From: Polyangiaceae bacterium
GTDB lineage: Bacteria; Myxococcota_A; Polyangia; Polyangiales; Polyangiaceae
Reading direction: 5' to 3'
DNA length: 64,000 bases
NCBI GenBank assembly: GCA_019637295.1
Contig: JAHBVX010000002.1
Location: 930,001 to 994,000 of the forward strand
Positions 43,953-53,394 of the stretch are shown piece by piece. Position numbers and translations under genes: made by a program. The notes below the pieces were generated by a model. That model was not told where the DNA came from. It did not search any database and worked only from the letters and a program-made list of their open reading frames with translations. The first letter of the stretch is position 1, and each line of letters begins with the position of its first letter.

Positions 43953-45101
43953 CTAGGTGTGCGGGTGAAAGCAGGCCACCCGGTGGTGCGAGCCGGGCTC
44001 GAGCTCCTGCAGCGCCGGCGTCTCGACGTCGCACTTGCCCGGCTCGGCTCGAGGGCAGCGCGGGTGGAACGCGCAGCCCGAAGGAGGATCGATGGGGCTC
44101 GGGACGTCACCCTCGAGCAGCACCCGCAGGCGCCGCTTGCTCGGGTCCGCCACCGGGATGGCGCTGAGCAGAGCGCGCGTGTAGGGGTGGTAGCGCCGTT
44201 CGTACAGCGACTTCGCGGGGGCCACCTCCACCAAGCGTCCGAGGTACATCACGGCGACGCGGTGGCTGACGTACTCTACGACCTTGAGGTCATGGGAGAT
44301 GAACAGGTAGCTGAGTCGATACTCGTCCTGCAGGTCGAGGAGCAGATTGACGATCTGCGCTTGGATCGACACGTCTAGCGCGCTGATGGGCTCGTCGCAG
44401 ACGATGAAGTCCGGCTCCACCGCCAGCGCCCGCGCGATGCCGATGCGCTGCCGCTGCCCGCCGCTGAACTCGTGGGGATAGCGATTCATCGCCTCCGGGC
44501 GGAGCCCCACCCGGGTGATGAGCGCCTCCACCTTGGCTTCCTCTTCCGAGCGGGACGACGCCAGTTTGTGGATCTGCAGCGCTTCGCCCACGATGGCCCG
44601 CACGGTCATGCGCGGATTCAGTGACGAGTACGGATCCTGAAAGATGATCTGCATGCGCCGCCGCAGCGGACGCAAGCGACTCTGAGAGAGGCTGGTGATG
44701 TCCTCGCCGTCGAAGACGATCCGGCCGAAGCTGGGCTCGATCAGCCTGAGCAGCGTGCGCCCCAGCGTGCTCTTGCCGCAGCCGCTCTCGCCGACCAGGC
44801 CCAGGGTCTCGGCGTGCCGAACGTAGAGTGACACGTTGTCCACGGCGCGCAGCAGCCGGGTCCTGCCGAACAGGCCCTTCTTGACCGGGAACACCTTGGA
44901 CAGGCGCTCGACCTGCACCAGCGGGCGTCGCTTGTCCGCGGTCCGCGCGACCTCCCCGCGGGGCTCGGGCTCGACATCGGCGTCTGCGCCGGCGCCAGCT
45001 GGCGGATCCCAGTACGTCTCGCTCTGGAGCTCTGCCGTGCTCGCCTCGCTCGGCTCTTGCGAGCCGGACTCGGGCTCGTCGTTCTGCTCTCGATCGGTCA
45101 T
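43953..45101 (-). CDS. dppF: Oligopeptide ABC transporter ATP-binding subunit, DppF/OppF type
   Basis: A 382-residue ATPase: Walker [11 protein letters not shown]-loop [10 protein letters not shown], signature [15 protein letters not shown], Walker [12 protein letters not shown]-loop ISHD, and the family-specific C-terminal oligopeptide domain with CAFHPRCP. An acidic N-terminal extension of about 60 residues is unusual. The ATG at 45101 is chosen. It forms a pair with the gene at 45106, but no permease or binding-protein gene lies beside them, so the rest of the transporter must be elsewhere. Confidence 0.92.
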   Translation of the reverse strand: MTDREQNDEPESGSQEPSEASTAELQSETYWDPPAGAGADADVEPEPRGEVARTADKRRPLVQVERLSKVFPVKKGLFGRTRLLRAVDNVSLYVRHAETLGLVGESGCGKSTLGRTLLRLIEPSFGRIVFDGEDITSLSQSRLRPLRRRMQIIFQDPYSSLNPRMTVRAIVGEALQIHKLASSRSEEEAKVEALITRVGLRPEAMNRYPHEFSGGQRQRIGIARALAVEPDFIVCDEPISALDVSIQAQIVNLLLDLQDEYRLSYLFISHDLKVVEYVSHRVAVMYLGRLVEVAPAKSLYERRYHPYTRALLSAIPVADPSKRRLRVLLEGDVPSPIDPPSGCAFHPRCPRAEPGKCDVETPALQELEPGSHHRVACFHPHT

Positions 45102-45105
45102 GGCA

Positions 45106-46104
45106 TCAGGCCAAGTGGCAGCGGACGCTGCGTCCCGGCCCCCGCTCCTCGAACTCGGGCTCGAGCTCGGTGCAGCGCTCGGAGCCTTCGCCACCTCGCG
45201 CCCGCAGCTCGCAGCGATCCGCGAAGCGGCAGCCGCTGGGCAGCTGCATCAGATCCGGAACGACGCCCTCGATGGTCTGCAGGCGCCGGGGACGCGGCGG
45301 ACCATCCGACGCGGCCAGGGGCGGGACGCTGGCCAAGAGCCCCCGCGTGTACGGGTGCAGCGGGTCGGCGAAGAGCTCCGTCACCGACGCCGTCTCCACC
45401 ACTCGCCCGGCGTACATCACCGCCACTCGACTGGCGAACTCGGCGACGACGCCCAGATCGTGCGTGATGAACAGGATGCTCATGCCCAGCTCCTTCTGCA
45501 GCCGGCGGAGCAGGTCGAGGATCTGCGCTTGGATGGTCACGTCCAGCGCCGTCGTGGGCTCGTCCGCGATCAGCAGCGCCGGATCACACGACAGCGCCAT
45601 GGCGATCATCACCCGCTGGCGCATGCCGCCGGAGAGCTGGTGTGGGTAGGCGTCGACGCGCTCCTCGGGGGACGGGATGCCTACGAGGCGCAGCATCTCG
45701 ATGGCGCGCTGGCGGGCGCCGCCGCGGGAGCGGGACTGGTGCAGGCGTATGGCCTCGACGATCTGGGAGCCCACGGTGTAGACCGGGTTGAGGCTCGTCA
45801 TCGGCTCCTGGAAGATCATCGCGATCTTGTCGCCCCGGATGGCGCGCATCTCGCGCTCCGAGAGTGCCAGCAGGTTCGCGCCGCGAAATACGATCTCGCC
45901 CTGCTCGATCTCCGCCGGTGGCGTGGGCAACAGCCGCAGGATCGACAGCGCGGAGACGCTCTTGCCGCAGCCGCTCTCGCCCACCAACGCCAGCGTCTCG
46001 CCGGCGGGGACCTCGAAGGAGACGTCGTGTACGGCGCGGAGTCGACCCCGGTCCGTGTCGAAGGCGGTCGTCAGCCGCTTCACGCTCAGCACGGGCTCGC
46101 TCAT
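45106..46104 (-). CDS. dppD: Oligopeptide ABC transporter ATP-binding subunit, DppD/OppD type
   Basis: A 332-residue ATPase: Walker [11 protein letters not shown]-loop [10 protein letters not shown], signature [15 protein letters not shown], Walker [12 protein letters not shown]-loop ITHD and the C-terminal [11 protein letters not shown] domain. It is the second ATPase of the dipeptide/oligopeptide transporter family. It starts 62 bases from the preceding gene, with a TAACGT box 9 bases before the ATG, and precedes the DppF-type gene by 4 bases. Confidence 0.93.
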   Translation of the reverse strand: MSEPVLSVKRLTTAFDTDRGRLRAVHDVSFEVPAGETLALVGESGCGKSVSALSILRLLPTPPAEIEQGEIVFRGANLLALSEREMRAIRGDKIAMIFQEPMTSLNPVYTVGSQIVEAIRLHQSRSRGGARQRAIEMLRLVGIPSPEERVDAYPHQLSGGMRQRVMIAMALSCDPALLIADEPTTALDVTIQAQILDLLRRLQKELGMSILFITHDLGVVAEFASRVAVMYAGRVVETASVTELFADPLHPYTRGLLASVPPLAASDGPPRPRRLQTIEGVVPDLMQLPSGCRFADRCELRARGGEGSERCTELEPEFEERGPGRSVRCHLA

Positions 46105-46113
46105 TCGCGTCGG

Positions 46114-46119
46114 ACGTTA
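46114..46119 (-). promoter_or_regulatory. Putative -10 element (TAACGT) for the dppD-dppF pair
   Basis: TAACGT on the minus strand matches TANNNT and ends 9 bases before the ATG at 46104. No Shine-Dalgarno lies at the usual distance. Confidence 0.4.
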
Positions 46120-46166
46120 GAGCAACTCCGCAAGCGATGGAACCACCACGCCCCCTGGGACCCGGA

Positions 46167-46925
46167 TTACTTGGCAGCTGCAGGCCCGCGTGCAGGGCGC
46201 GCTTCGCTCCAGTACAGCTCGAGTCGGGGGCGAGCGCCCAGGCCGCCGCCGGTGGCGTAACTGGCGCCGAGATCCGCGCCGCCCGACGACACCAGCGCGA
46301 TGCCGTGATCGGACTGCTGACGGGTGGAGGCCTCGACCAGCTGGGTCACGTCCACGCGCAGCACCGACGCCGGGCTCGGCCGAGCGATGCCCCGGGCTGA
46401 GGGTGGCTCGAGCGCGAGCGGAGCGAGCCAGCTGACCTCGCCCTGCTGCCAGCGCTCCACGATGCGCCAGGCCGTCACGCTCACGTCCACGCTGCCTTGC
46501 GCGGCGCCGACCGCGGGCTCGAGCACGAGGAACGCGGCTCGCAGTCGACCGCGACGCGGTGTGGGAGCGAAGCGCAGGTACAGCAAGGTCTTGCCGCCCT
46601 GGTGGCTGCCGAAGGTGACCGTCGAGGGCAGGGGCTCGCCCACCTCCGCGTGTCGATCCACCACGGTGACCTGAGTGGGCTCGAGGACGACGCGCCGGTC
46701 CGCCGCCCCCACCGGCTGTCCCCCCGCGGTGACGCAGCGATTGGCCAGGCACTCCTCGCCGTCGGGGCAGGTACCGGCGGACGCGCAAGGGGTTGGCGAG
46801 GGCCGGCAGGCCGCGAGCAGCGAAGCGGCGAGCACGAGAGCGACGAGACGAAGCAGCGACAACGCCGACGATTGGTAGCGGCGCTCGGTCGAGCCCGCAA
46901 GCTGGAGCATGCTCCGGACGGCCAC
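46167..46925 (-). CDS. Lipoprotein with DNRLRE-like domain
   Basis: A 252-residue lipoprotein. The signal ends at LLAACR (Cys near residue 40). A short Cys-loop (CASAGTCPDGEECLANRC) is followed by a beta-sandwich pattern typical of DNRLRE domains: TLLYLRFAP, AFLVLEPA, TAWRIVERWQQGEVSW and LRVDVTQLVEA. Such domains occur in large secreted proteins; here only one is seen. It lies 3 bases after the VWA gene at 46929. The GTG at 46925 is used; an ATG at 46910 would also keep the signal. It may be the last gene of the VWA cluster. Confidence 0.7.
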   Translation of the reverse strand: MAVRSMLQLAGSTERRYQSSALSLLRLVALVLAASLLAACRPSPTPCASAGTCPDGEECLANRCVTAGGQPVGAADRRVVLEPTQVTVVDRHAEVGEPLPSTVTFGSHQGGKTLLYLRFAPTPRRGRLRAAFLVLEPAVGAAQGSVDVSVTAWRIVERWQQGEVSWLAPLALEPPSARGIARPSPASVLRVDVTQLVEASTRQQSDHGIALVSSGGADLGASYATGGGLGARPRLELYWSEARPARGPAAAK

Positions 46926-46928
46926 CCG

Positions 46929-49900
46929 TCAGCCTCCGCGCCGCCCGCGGCGTCGCGCCAGCAAGATCTCCGCGGCGGTCATCGAGCGCGGGCCCTCCGC
47001 GGAGCGCGACGCTAGTGGCTCCGGGGGCGCGGCGGCTCGCGCCGTCGGCGTGCTGGCCGGCGTCGGCGCGCGAGCGAAGCGCGGGACGCTGGCGGGCCCC
47101 GAGTCGCTCTCGACGCGCGTCGCGATCGGTGCGGCGCGACCGCTGCGAGCCTTGCGCTCCTTGAGCGCGTCGAGGGTGCGCTCCCGCGCGTCGGGCGGGG
47201 AGGCCGCCTCTGCGCCGGTGTCGCCCCGCGCGCGCCGCTTCGCGCGACTCTGCGCTCGCAGCAGCCACTCGGGCATGGCGAGGCGCCGGGCCGCGACGCT
47301 GAACAACAGCGCCAGCGCCGCGAGCCAGATCAGCGGTGGCGTGACGTTGCGATAGGCGAAGCGCTTGACGTCGCGCTCGTTGAAGATGCCCGCGAGGGTG
47401 TCGCGCACCTTGCCGCCGGTTACCTCCGCGATGCGACCGAGCAGGGCGCGATCGGTGCCCGTTGGCCGCATCTCTTCACCCGCGGTCAGCACTGCGCCGG
47501 TGGTCGCCAGTGCGGTGCCGTCGCCCTCGTCCAGCGCCGTCGCCACGTAGGCGCCTGGGCGCGAGAGGGGGAGGGTGGCCGCGTAAGAGCCAGCTCCGAC
47601 GGCTTCGAGGGGTAGGTCGTGCTTGAAGCCGTCGGGACCGCCGATCCGCACCGAGAGGCGGCGGAAGGTCTCGGCCCGTCCGTCATCGTCGACCAGGGTG
47701 GCGCGAACGTGCAGCTGGCCGCCGGCGGCGTCGGCCTCGAGGCGCACCCGCGGGTCATCGGCGGCGCGGGCGATGTCTCGCACCAGCTGGGTGAACAGCC
47801 GCGCGGCCGGGGGCCAGCGGGTCCACTCCGACCCCCAGCGGTCCTTGAAATCACTGGTGAACGCCGCCGAGCGCCCGATGCCCACGGACCAGGTCGCCAG
47901 CACCGGATCCCCCTCCGGCCCCAGCAGGTGAACCTGCGCGCGGCCCTTGGGGATGGTCACCACATAGCCCGCCAGCGCCGGGGCCGAGCTCAGCTCGATG
48001 CCGCGCACCGCGGCGCCGGGGCTCTGGAGCGTGGGCTTGAACGGCGTCTCGTTGATGGAGCTCTTGGCGGCCAAGATGGTCTCTTGGGCGAACACCGCAG
48101 GCAGTCGCGAGGCGTCCTCCACCAGGTAGAAGCGACCGTCACCGAGCTGGCTCATCCGCTCCAGGGCCGTCACGTCGCTGCCGCGGCCGAGCGCGACCAC
48201 GCTCGTCGTGATTCCTCGTTGCTTGGCGGAGGACACGAGCGAGAAGGCGTTGGTGCGCTCCTCGGCGTCCGACCCATCCGCGAACAGGAGCACGTGCTTG
48301 AGGTTGACGGTCTCTCGAGCCAGGGCTGCGTACGCGGCCTCGAGCGTCAGATCGACGTAGATGCCGCCGCCGCCCGGGCCGACGGCGCGGATCTGGCGCG
48401 CGATCTTGGCCTTGTCGGTCACCGGACCCAGGGGCACGGTCCAGCTGACCACGGTGTCGACGTGCATGACGCCCAGCCGATCTCCCGGGCCGAGCAGCTC
48501 CGCCGAGCGCACGGAGGCCTCGTTGGCCAGCTCGAGCTTGGTGTGCTTGCCGGCGCGCATCGCCATGCTGCCCGAGTAGTCGATGGCGATCACCTCGGCG
48601 AGGCTCGCGCGGCGCCGCTCCTGCTTGATGTCGAAGGCGACGGGGCTGATCTCCTCGATGGGCGTCTTGCCGTAGCCGCCTGGCCCGAGGGACTTGTCGC
48701 CCCCCATCAGGAGCAGCCCTCCGCCCAGGTCTCGAACGTAGGTAGCCAGCGCCTCGAGCTGTGTGGGCGACAGATCCGAGGCCGGGATGTCGCTCAGGAT
48801 GATGGCGTCGTAGGCGGCGAAACCGGCCACGTCGGCCGGCACCGACGCCGGCCCGGCGACATCCACCTGGAATGCCCCGCCGACCAGCGCGCTCCTCAGC
48901 GCCGCGGCCAACGCGGGGCGCCCTTCGAGCACGAGCACCGACGACTGACCGCGTACCCGCAAGAACGTCGAGCCGCGGTTGTCCTCGGGAGCTTCGTCGT
49001 GCTTGGGGTCGAGGGCGGTGACCTCGACGTCGTAGCGGTGCAGCCCCGGTCCGGGCGCGGTCTCCTTGAGGCGCAGCACGTCCTCGCCCGCCGAGATCTT
49101 CGCGTTGCCTTTGCGAATGAGCTCCCCGTCGCGGAAGATGCGCACCTCGATGGGGGCCTCGCTCGTGGACGAGGTGACGATCTTGAGCTCCAGCGTCTCT
49201 CCCTCGCTGGCGCGGGCCGGCATCCGCACCGCGACGACGCGCACGTCCTCCATGCTCGCCTGGTCGAGCGGCACGACGTCGACCGGTACTCCCGCGGCGA
49301 CGGCGGCGGCGGCGGCGTCCAGCGCGTTTCCGCGGGTGGAGACCCCATCCGAGAGCAGAACGATGCGGGCGGCGGCGTCCGCCGGGACGTCGGCCAGCGC
49401 GCGACGAATGGCGGCGCCCACGTCGGTTCCGTCGCGGCCGAGCTCCACACGTTGAGGTGACGCCAGCCCCGTGCGCGGGCGCAGCGGGTCTTCCACCGCC
49501 GCCTCCGCCGCGAACACGATGGTCCCGACGCGGTCATCGTCGCGCATGCCGAGCTCGGCGACCGCGAGCTCGGCGGCGATGCGACCGTCCGCCTCGGGCA
49601 CCAGATCGATGCTGCGGCTGCGATCGATGGTGATCAGGATGGCGAGCCGGTCCAGGGGTTTGCCGATCTCCACGCCCAGCGCGGCTGCGGCGGCGCTGAG
49701 CGCAGCCACGCACAGCAACAGCTCCGTGAGGGTGCGCCTCAGGTGCGCGATCCGCGCCGACAAGGAGAGCAGCCGGTGGGCTACGAGCAGCACCGCGACC
49801 GTACACACGGGGACCAGCGTCGGCCGCTCGAAGCGCAGGTAGCGCGCGTCCAAGAGGCCGGTCCAGGTGAGCGCGACGTACAGCGGCAAGAGCACCGCGA

Positions 49901-50033
49901 CGACGCAGGCGCCGAGCAGCACCGGGCGACGCCCCAGACCCGCGCGCAGGGCCCACACGAAGTAGGCGCCGACGACGAGCACGACCGCGCCGAGCGCAGC
50001 CCAGGGCACGGAGCGGAGCAGCTCGGTGCTCAT
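46929..50033 (-). CDS. Large double-VWA membrane protein
   Basis: About 1034 residues. The N-terminus has three or four membrane helices. A VWA domain follows with the MIDAS motif DRSRS (about residue 140), then a region with another class of fold (a glutamine-amidotransferase-like segment around SVLVLEGRP and YDAIILSDIPASDLSP), a second VWA with DYSGS (about residue 490), and a membrane helix near residue 905. The C-terminus is low-complexity and basic. VWA domains usually bind partner proteins through a metal-dependent site. The ATG at 50033 overlaps the stop of the next gene as ATGA. It belongs to the MoxR/VWA cluster. Confidence 0.85.
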   Translation of the reverse strand: MSTELLRSVPWAALGAVVLVVGAYFVWALRAGLGRRPVLLGACVVAVLLPLYVALTWTGLLDARYLRFERPTLVPVCTVAVLLVAHRLLSLSARIAHLRRTLTELLLCVAALSAAAAALGVEIGKPLDRLAILITIDRSRSIDLVPEADGRIAAELAVAELGMRDDDRVGTIVFAAEAAVEDPLRPRTGLASPQRVELGRDGTDVGAAIRRALADVPADAAARIVLLSDGVSTRGNALDAAAAAVAAGVPVDVVPLDQASMEDVRVVAVRMPARASEGETLELKIVTSSTSEAPIEVRIFRDGELIRKGNAKISAGEDVLRLKETAPGPGLHRYDVEVTALDPKHDEAPEDNRGSTFLRVRGQSSVLVLEGRPALAAALRSALVGGAFQVDVAGPASVPADVAGFAAYDAIILSDIPASDLSPTQLEALATYVRDLGGGLLLMGGDKSLGPGGYGKTPIEEISPVAFDIKQERRRASLAEVIAIDYSGSMAMRAGKHTKLELANEASVRSAELLGPGDRLGVMHVDTVVSWTVPLGPVTDKAKIARQIRAVGPGGGGIYVDLTLEAAYAALARETVNLKHVLLFADGSDAEERTNAFSLVSSAKQRGITTSVVALGRGSDVTALERMSQLGDGRFYLVEDASRLPAVFAQETILAAKSSINETPFKPTLQSPGAAVRGIELSSAPALAGYVVTIPKGRAQVHLLGPEGDPVLATWSVGIGRSAAFTSDFKDRWGSEWTRWPPAARLFTQLVRDIARAADDPRVRLEADAAGGQLHVRATLVDDDGRAETFRRLSVRIGGPDGFKHDLPLEAVGAGSYAATLPLSRPGAYVATALDEGDGTALATTGAVLTAGEEMRPTGTDRALLGRIAEVTGGKVRDTLAGIFNERDVKRFAYRNVTPPLIWLAALALLFSVAARRLAMPEWLLRAQSRAKRRARGDTGAEAASPPDARERTLDALKERKARSGRAAPIATRVESDSGPASVPRFARAPTPASTPTARAAAPPEPLASRSAEGPRSMTAAEILLARRRGRRGG

Positions 50034-51991
50034 GCCGCGTCTCCCGACGCGCGCCGCTCCGGGCGCAGCGGGGCTTGCTCGAGGGTCCCCTTGCCGCGGG
50101 ACGGTCGGCGCGTCAGCCACACCGCGTCGAGCACGACGAAGCCCAGCGCGAGCAGCGCGATCAGCCACGCCCACTCGGTGAACGCGTCTTGGACGTCCTC
50201 GGCGGCCGTCACCGCGACGGGGCTACCGGCGCGAGACAGCTCGCGCACGGTCAGATCGCTCTCGAGCTCGCTCGTCAGGTTGGCGGGGATGAGGACGCTC
50301 CCCGCCCGGGGCCCCTCCCAGCTGACGAAGTAGAAGCCGGCGCGCGTCACGTCCGGCACTACCGCCAGCCCGGAGCGCGCTGGCACGCGCAGCTCTCGCT
50401 CGTCCGGCCCGACCACCATGACCGAGTCGACGTCCGGCGGCACTCGCACGCTCAGCGGCTGCCCCGTCTTCGCCGGCCCGGTGATGCCTCGCGCGCGGTG
50501 CGTGCGCGCCAGCTCGACCACGTTGCGCAGGAACAGGACGAACGAGACCTTCAGGGGCCAGTTGCTCTCCCCCACCTCGAAGCCCACCAGCGTGCCGCTG
50601 CGCCCCGGGACGGAGATGTCGCTGATCAGCGTGCCCTCCCGGGCGCGCACGAGGGGATCCGATGGACCCTCGGTCTCGATGCGCCGCGCGCTGCTGATCA
50701 CGATGCCGTCCAGGGTCAGGAAGCGCAGCCGCGGATCGGCCTCCGCCCAGGACGTGACCGTCGGCAGCTTGATCGGCTCGCCGACGACGGCGGTGCGACA
50801 GCGGCCGGGCGGCGGGTTCAAGATCAAGAGATCCCCGCCGGGCACCGACGCCGGGCAGGCGCCGTCGATCACGACCAGCGCCTCGGGCGGGACACCCGCG
50901 GTCGCCAGCTGATCGAGGGCGACGCCCGAGAGCTGCACGTCTGGGTCAGCCAAGAGCGCGCGCTGGACCCACGGATTGCCGCCAGCCGGCGCGAGCACGA
51001 CCGGGAAGGTGCGACCGGCGGGCACCCGGCCAAAGGCGACGTCGTCCCGCGGCATGGCGTCGCTCGGCGACAGCTCGACGAGCAGTCCGGCGTCGCGATC
51101 GCCCGCCGTTGGCTCGAAGGCCAGGACGACGGGCGCCCGCTCGCCGGGCTTCAGCACCAGCTTGCGCGATGCCAGGGGCTCAGCCACGTTGCGCAGCCTC
51201 AGCGTGACGAACACCTCGCGCGGCTGCGCGCCGTGGTGGGCCACGAGCGCGAACGCTTGGACCTCTGGGCGCTTGGTCGCGGGGCTGATGCCGTCGCGCA
51301 CGTCCAAGCGGACGATGGCGGTGTTGGGTTGGGTCTGTCCGACGCGGATGACGTCAAAAGGCAGGCTGAGGGTCTCGAGGGACTGGGGATCGGTCAGCGC
51401 GCCGTCGGTCACGATGACGACCCGCTTGCTGCCGGGAAGCTGGCGCAGCCGGTCCGCCGCGATGGCCAGCGCGCGGCCCAGGTTGCCCTCCACGTCGCGA
51501 GCATCGAGCTGGTCCACGGCGGCCTCGAGCCGCTTGCGGTCGCGGTCCAAGGGCGACGCGATGCGGGCGTCCGCGCCTGCCTCGACCACCATCGCGTCCG
51601 AGCCGGGCCCGAGCGAAGCCAACACGTCTTTGGCAGCGCGCTTGGCCAAATCGATGCGCCGGCCTCCCTCCGGCGCCGCCGCGCTCATGGAGGCGCTGGT
51701 GTCGACCACCACCGCGACGTGATCGCCGATGATGGCGCCGCCACGGGTCGCCGGGCTGGCCAGCGCCAGCGCCAGCAGGATGAGCGCGAGCGCCTGGAGG
51801 AACAGCGGGACCTGGGGCACGAGCCGTCGGAAGGGGCTCTTGGCCATCAGGTCCCGTCGCGCCTGCGCCCACAGCCAGGTGGAGGCGACCAGTCGCCGCT
51901 CGCGCCGGACCTTCAGGATGTACAGGACCACCAGCGGCAGGAGCAGACCGAGCAGGGCGAGCCCCCATGGAAACCGCAGCGACAGCGGCAT
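50030..51991 (-). CDS. BatA-type VWA membrane protein
   Basis: A 653-residue protein. The N-terminal domain (about residues 1-85) has the aerotolerance/BatA pattern: one hydrophobic helix, KVRRERRLVASTWLW, and a second helix LALILLALALASPATRG. A VWA domain follows with the full MIDAS motif DTSASMS at about residues 94-100. The remainder is beta-rich, and a C-terminal helix is near residue 620. A GAGGT Shine-Dalgarno precedes the ATG. Paired with the double-VWA gene by an ATGA overlap. The function of such proteins is unclear; they usually work with a MoxR ATPase. Confidence 0.88.
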   Translation of the reverse strand: MPLSLRFPWGLALLGLLLPLVVLYILKVRRERRLVASTWLWAQARRDLMAKSPFRRLVPQVPLFLQALALILLALALASPATRGGAIIGDHVAVVVDTSASMSAAAPEGGRRIDLAKRAAKDVLASLGPGSDAMVVEAGADARIASPLDRDRKRLEAAVDQLDARDVEGNLGRALAIAADRLRQLPGSKRVVIVTDGALTDPQSLETLSLPFDVIRVGQTQPNTAIVRLDVRDGISPATKRPEVQAFALVAHHGAQPREVFVTLRLRNVAEPLASRKLVLKPGERAPVVLAFEPTAGDRDAGLLVELSPSDAMPRDDVAFGRVPAGRTFPVVLAPAGGNPWVQRALLADPDVQLSGVALDQLATAGVPPEALVVIDGACPASVPGGDLLILNPPPGRCRTAVVGEPIKLPTVTSWAEADPRLRFLTLDGIVISSARRIETEGPSDPLVRAREGTLISDISVPGRSGTLVGFEVGESNWPLKVSFVLFLRNVVELARTHRARGITGPAKTGQPLSVRVPPDVDSVMVVGPDERELRVPARSGLAVVPDVTRAGFYFVSWEGPRAGSVLIPANLTSELESDLTVRELSRAGSPVAVTAAEDVQDAFTEWAWLIALLALGFVVLDAVWLTRRPSRGKGTLEQAPLRPERRASGDAA

Positions 51992-52152
51992 GTGACCTCA
52001 GCGCGGCCCTCTCGGCGGCAATCCGAATGCAGTGAACGCTGGCGTCATGAGGCCTGACGAGCCGCGCGGCGCGCGGACCCTCGCGGCGAAGCCTACCCCA
52101 CCGCTGGCCTTTCGGCGACAGGAGCGTGGCGGCTGGACCGGGTATCCGAGCC

Positions 52153-52848
52153 TCAGGCGCTCCCGCCCGCGGCCGCTGGCGGGCGTCCGATGACGGTGCG
52201 CACGAGACCTAGCTCCGTGTAGGTCCGGTCGCGGTCTCGAAAGATGTCTGCCAGGGTCTGCTCGATGGTCAGCAAGCCGACCCGCTGTAGGGTCTGCTGG
52301 TTCGTCTGGGCGATGCGCTCGCGCAGGTCTTCGGGTGGGGGCCTGCGCAGCGCCTCGAGGTCGAGGGTGGTGGGGTCGACGAAGGCCGTGCCCCCGGGTC
52401 GGGCGCCGCGGACGCGCTCGAGCACGCTGCAGCGAACGAGCTGCAGGGTTGGGTCTGGAGTCCTGCGAAAATAGGGGATCAGCAGCTCGGGATCGCTGAG
52501 ATCCGGCGCTGCATCCGGGTGAAAGGCGGCCATCGCGAATGGGATTTCGCCCAGCGGGTGGCGTCGTGCGTCCGCGTCGCGCAAGAGCGCGGCGAAGCGA
52601 TCGAACTGCCGGGCGTCGACGTCGAGCTCGGGAAACAGCAGCAGAAGGATCTCGGTCTGCGGCTCGCTCGCGTGCGCGGAGATGATCGCCAGGGCTCGCT
52701 CCACACCGTCCGAACCGACCACGACTGCCTCCGCCACGCGGCCCGCGCGGCGCGCGGGCTCTGCCCACGGGCAGAGTCCGAAGCGCTCCACGACTTCCAC
52801 CGCATAGCGCCGAAATAGCCTGATGGCGTGCTGCTCCAGGGGTGACAC
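52153..52848 (-). CDS. DUF1415 family protein
   Basis: A 231-residue protein with the DUF1415 pattern: GLCPWAEPARRAGRV (Cys and Trp/Pro near residue 25-30), EILLLLFPELDVD, AFHPDA, and YFRRTPDPTLQLVRCSVLERV in the C-terminal half. Function is unknown. It lies alone on the minus strand between the BatA-type gene and the histone-like gene. The GTG at 52848 is preceded by a TAGCCT box 9 bases upstream. Confidence 0.83.
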   Translation of the reverse strand: MSPLEQHAIRLFRRYAVEVVERFGLCPWAEPARRAGRVAEAVVVGSDGVERALAIISAHASEPQTEILLLLFPELDVDARQFDRFAALLRDADARRHPLGEIPFAMAAFHPDAAPDLSDPELLIPYFRRTPDPTLQLVRCSVLERVRGARPGGTAFVDPTTLDLEALRRPPPEDLRERIAQTNQQTLQRVGLLTIEQTLADIFRDRDRTYTELGLVRTVIGRPPAAAGGSA

Positions 52849-52857
52849 GTCCTGCCG

Positions 52858-52863
52858 AGGCTA
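52858..52863 (-). promoter_or_regulatory. Putative -10 element (TAGCCT) for the DUF1415 gene
   Basis: TAGCCT on the minus strand matches TANNNT and ends 9 bases before the GTG at 52848. No Shine-Dalgarno is visible. Confidence 0.4.
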
Positions 52864-53000
52864 CGCCAGCCACAGCGCTTGGCAACCGCTCTCGAGCCGG
52901 TGGTCGAGCCACGACCAACGACGTCGAGCCAGCTCACTCGCGTTGCTCACTCCCATCGCGAGCGACGCATCTCGATGCGCATCACGGACGACACTCGCGA

Positions 53001-53021
53001 ACACAATCGTTACACAATCGT
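53001..53021 (+). repeat. Two ACACAATCGT repeats upstream of the histone-like gene
   Basis: ACACAATCGT occurs at 53001-53010 and again at 53012-53021, an 11-base period that equals one helical turn. It lies about 85-105 bases before the ATG at 53106 and just upstream of a TTGACG hexamer (53032-53037). An activator or nucleoid-protein site is a fair guess. Confidence 0.55.
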
Positions 53022-53031
53022 GCGAGCAAGC

Positions 53032-53061
53032 TTGACGACGGACACGTGTTTGAAAGAAATT
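53032..53061 (+). promoter_or_regulatory. Putative promoter of the histone-like gene
   Basis: TTGACG at 53032-53037 could be a -35 element. About 18 bases later the sequence AGAAATT (53055-53061) is the most A/T-rich stretch, but it is a poor -10. The region is far less G+C-rich than its surroundings. The start codon follows 45 bases further on, behind an AAGGGAAA Shine-Dalgarno. Confidence 0.4.
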
Positions 53062-53105
53062 AGTCTCCGACATGGCGGCTAGAGCCATGATGAAGGGAAA
53101 CACAA

Positions 53106-53375
53106 ATGGCAGTACGCAAGCGTAAAGCTAAGAAAGCACCGGCCGCAGCGGCTCCGGCCGCGGCCGCACCGAAGAAGAAGGCGCGCAAGAAGAAGGCCAA
53201 GCGCAAGGCCGCCAAGAAGACGGCCGCCGCGCCCGCGGCGCCGAAGAAGAAGGCGCGGAAGAAGGCCAAGCGCAAGGCAGCACCCGCAGCAGCACCGGCT
53301 GCAGCGGCGGCACCCGCCGCGGCGCCTGCCAAGAAGGCGACCAAGAAGCGTCGTCGTCGCGCCAAGAAGGCGTGA
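53106..53375 (+). CDS. Histone H1-like Lys/Ala-rich protein
   Basis: An 89-residue protein made almost entirely of Lys, Ala, Arg and Pro, with no acidic residues. Blocks of APAAAAP alternate with KKKARKKKAKRKAAKK-type clusters, repeated about twice, so it resembles histone H1 C-terminal tails and bacterial AlgP/Hc1 proteins. Such proteins bind DNA and compact the nucleoid or act on regulation. An AAGGG Shine-Dalgarno precedes the ATG. It lies on the opposite strand from all of its neighbours in the MoxR/VWA cluster, between DUF1415 and DUF58 genes. Confidence 0.85.
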   Translation: MAVRKRKAKKAPAAAAPAAAAPKKKARKKKAKRKAAKKTAAAPAAPKKKARKKAKRKAAPAAAPAAAAAPAAAPAKKATKKRRRRAKKA

Positions 53376-53394
53376 GCGAGCAGGTCGGGTGTTT

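Noticed and set aside
47619-52057. Long plus-strand frames opposite the VWA genes
   Set aside because: They are shadows of minus-strand genes with MIDAS motifs. No Shine-Dalgarno or domain is present.
52967-52978. GCATC/GATGC inverted repeat upstream of the histone-like gene
   Set aside because: Five-base arms are too short to call an operator.
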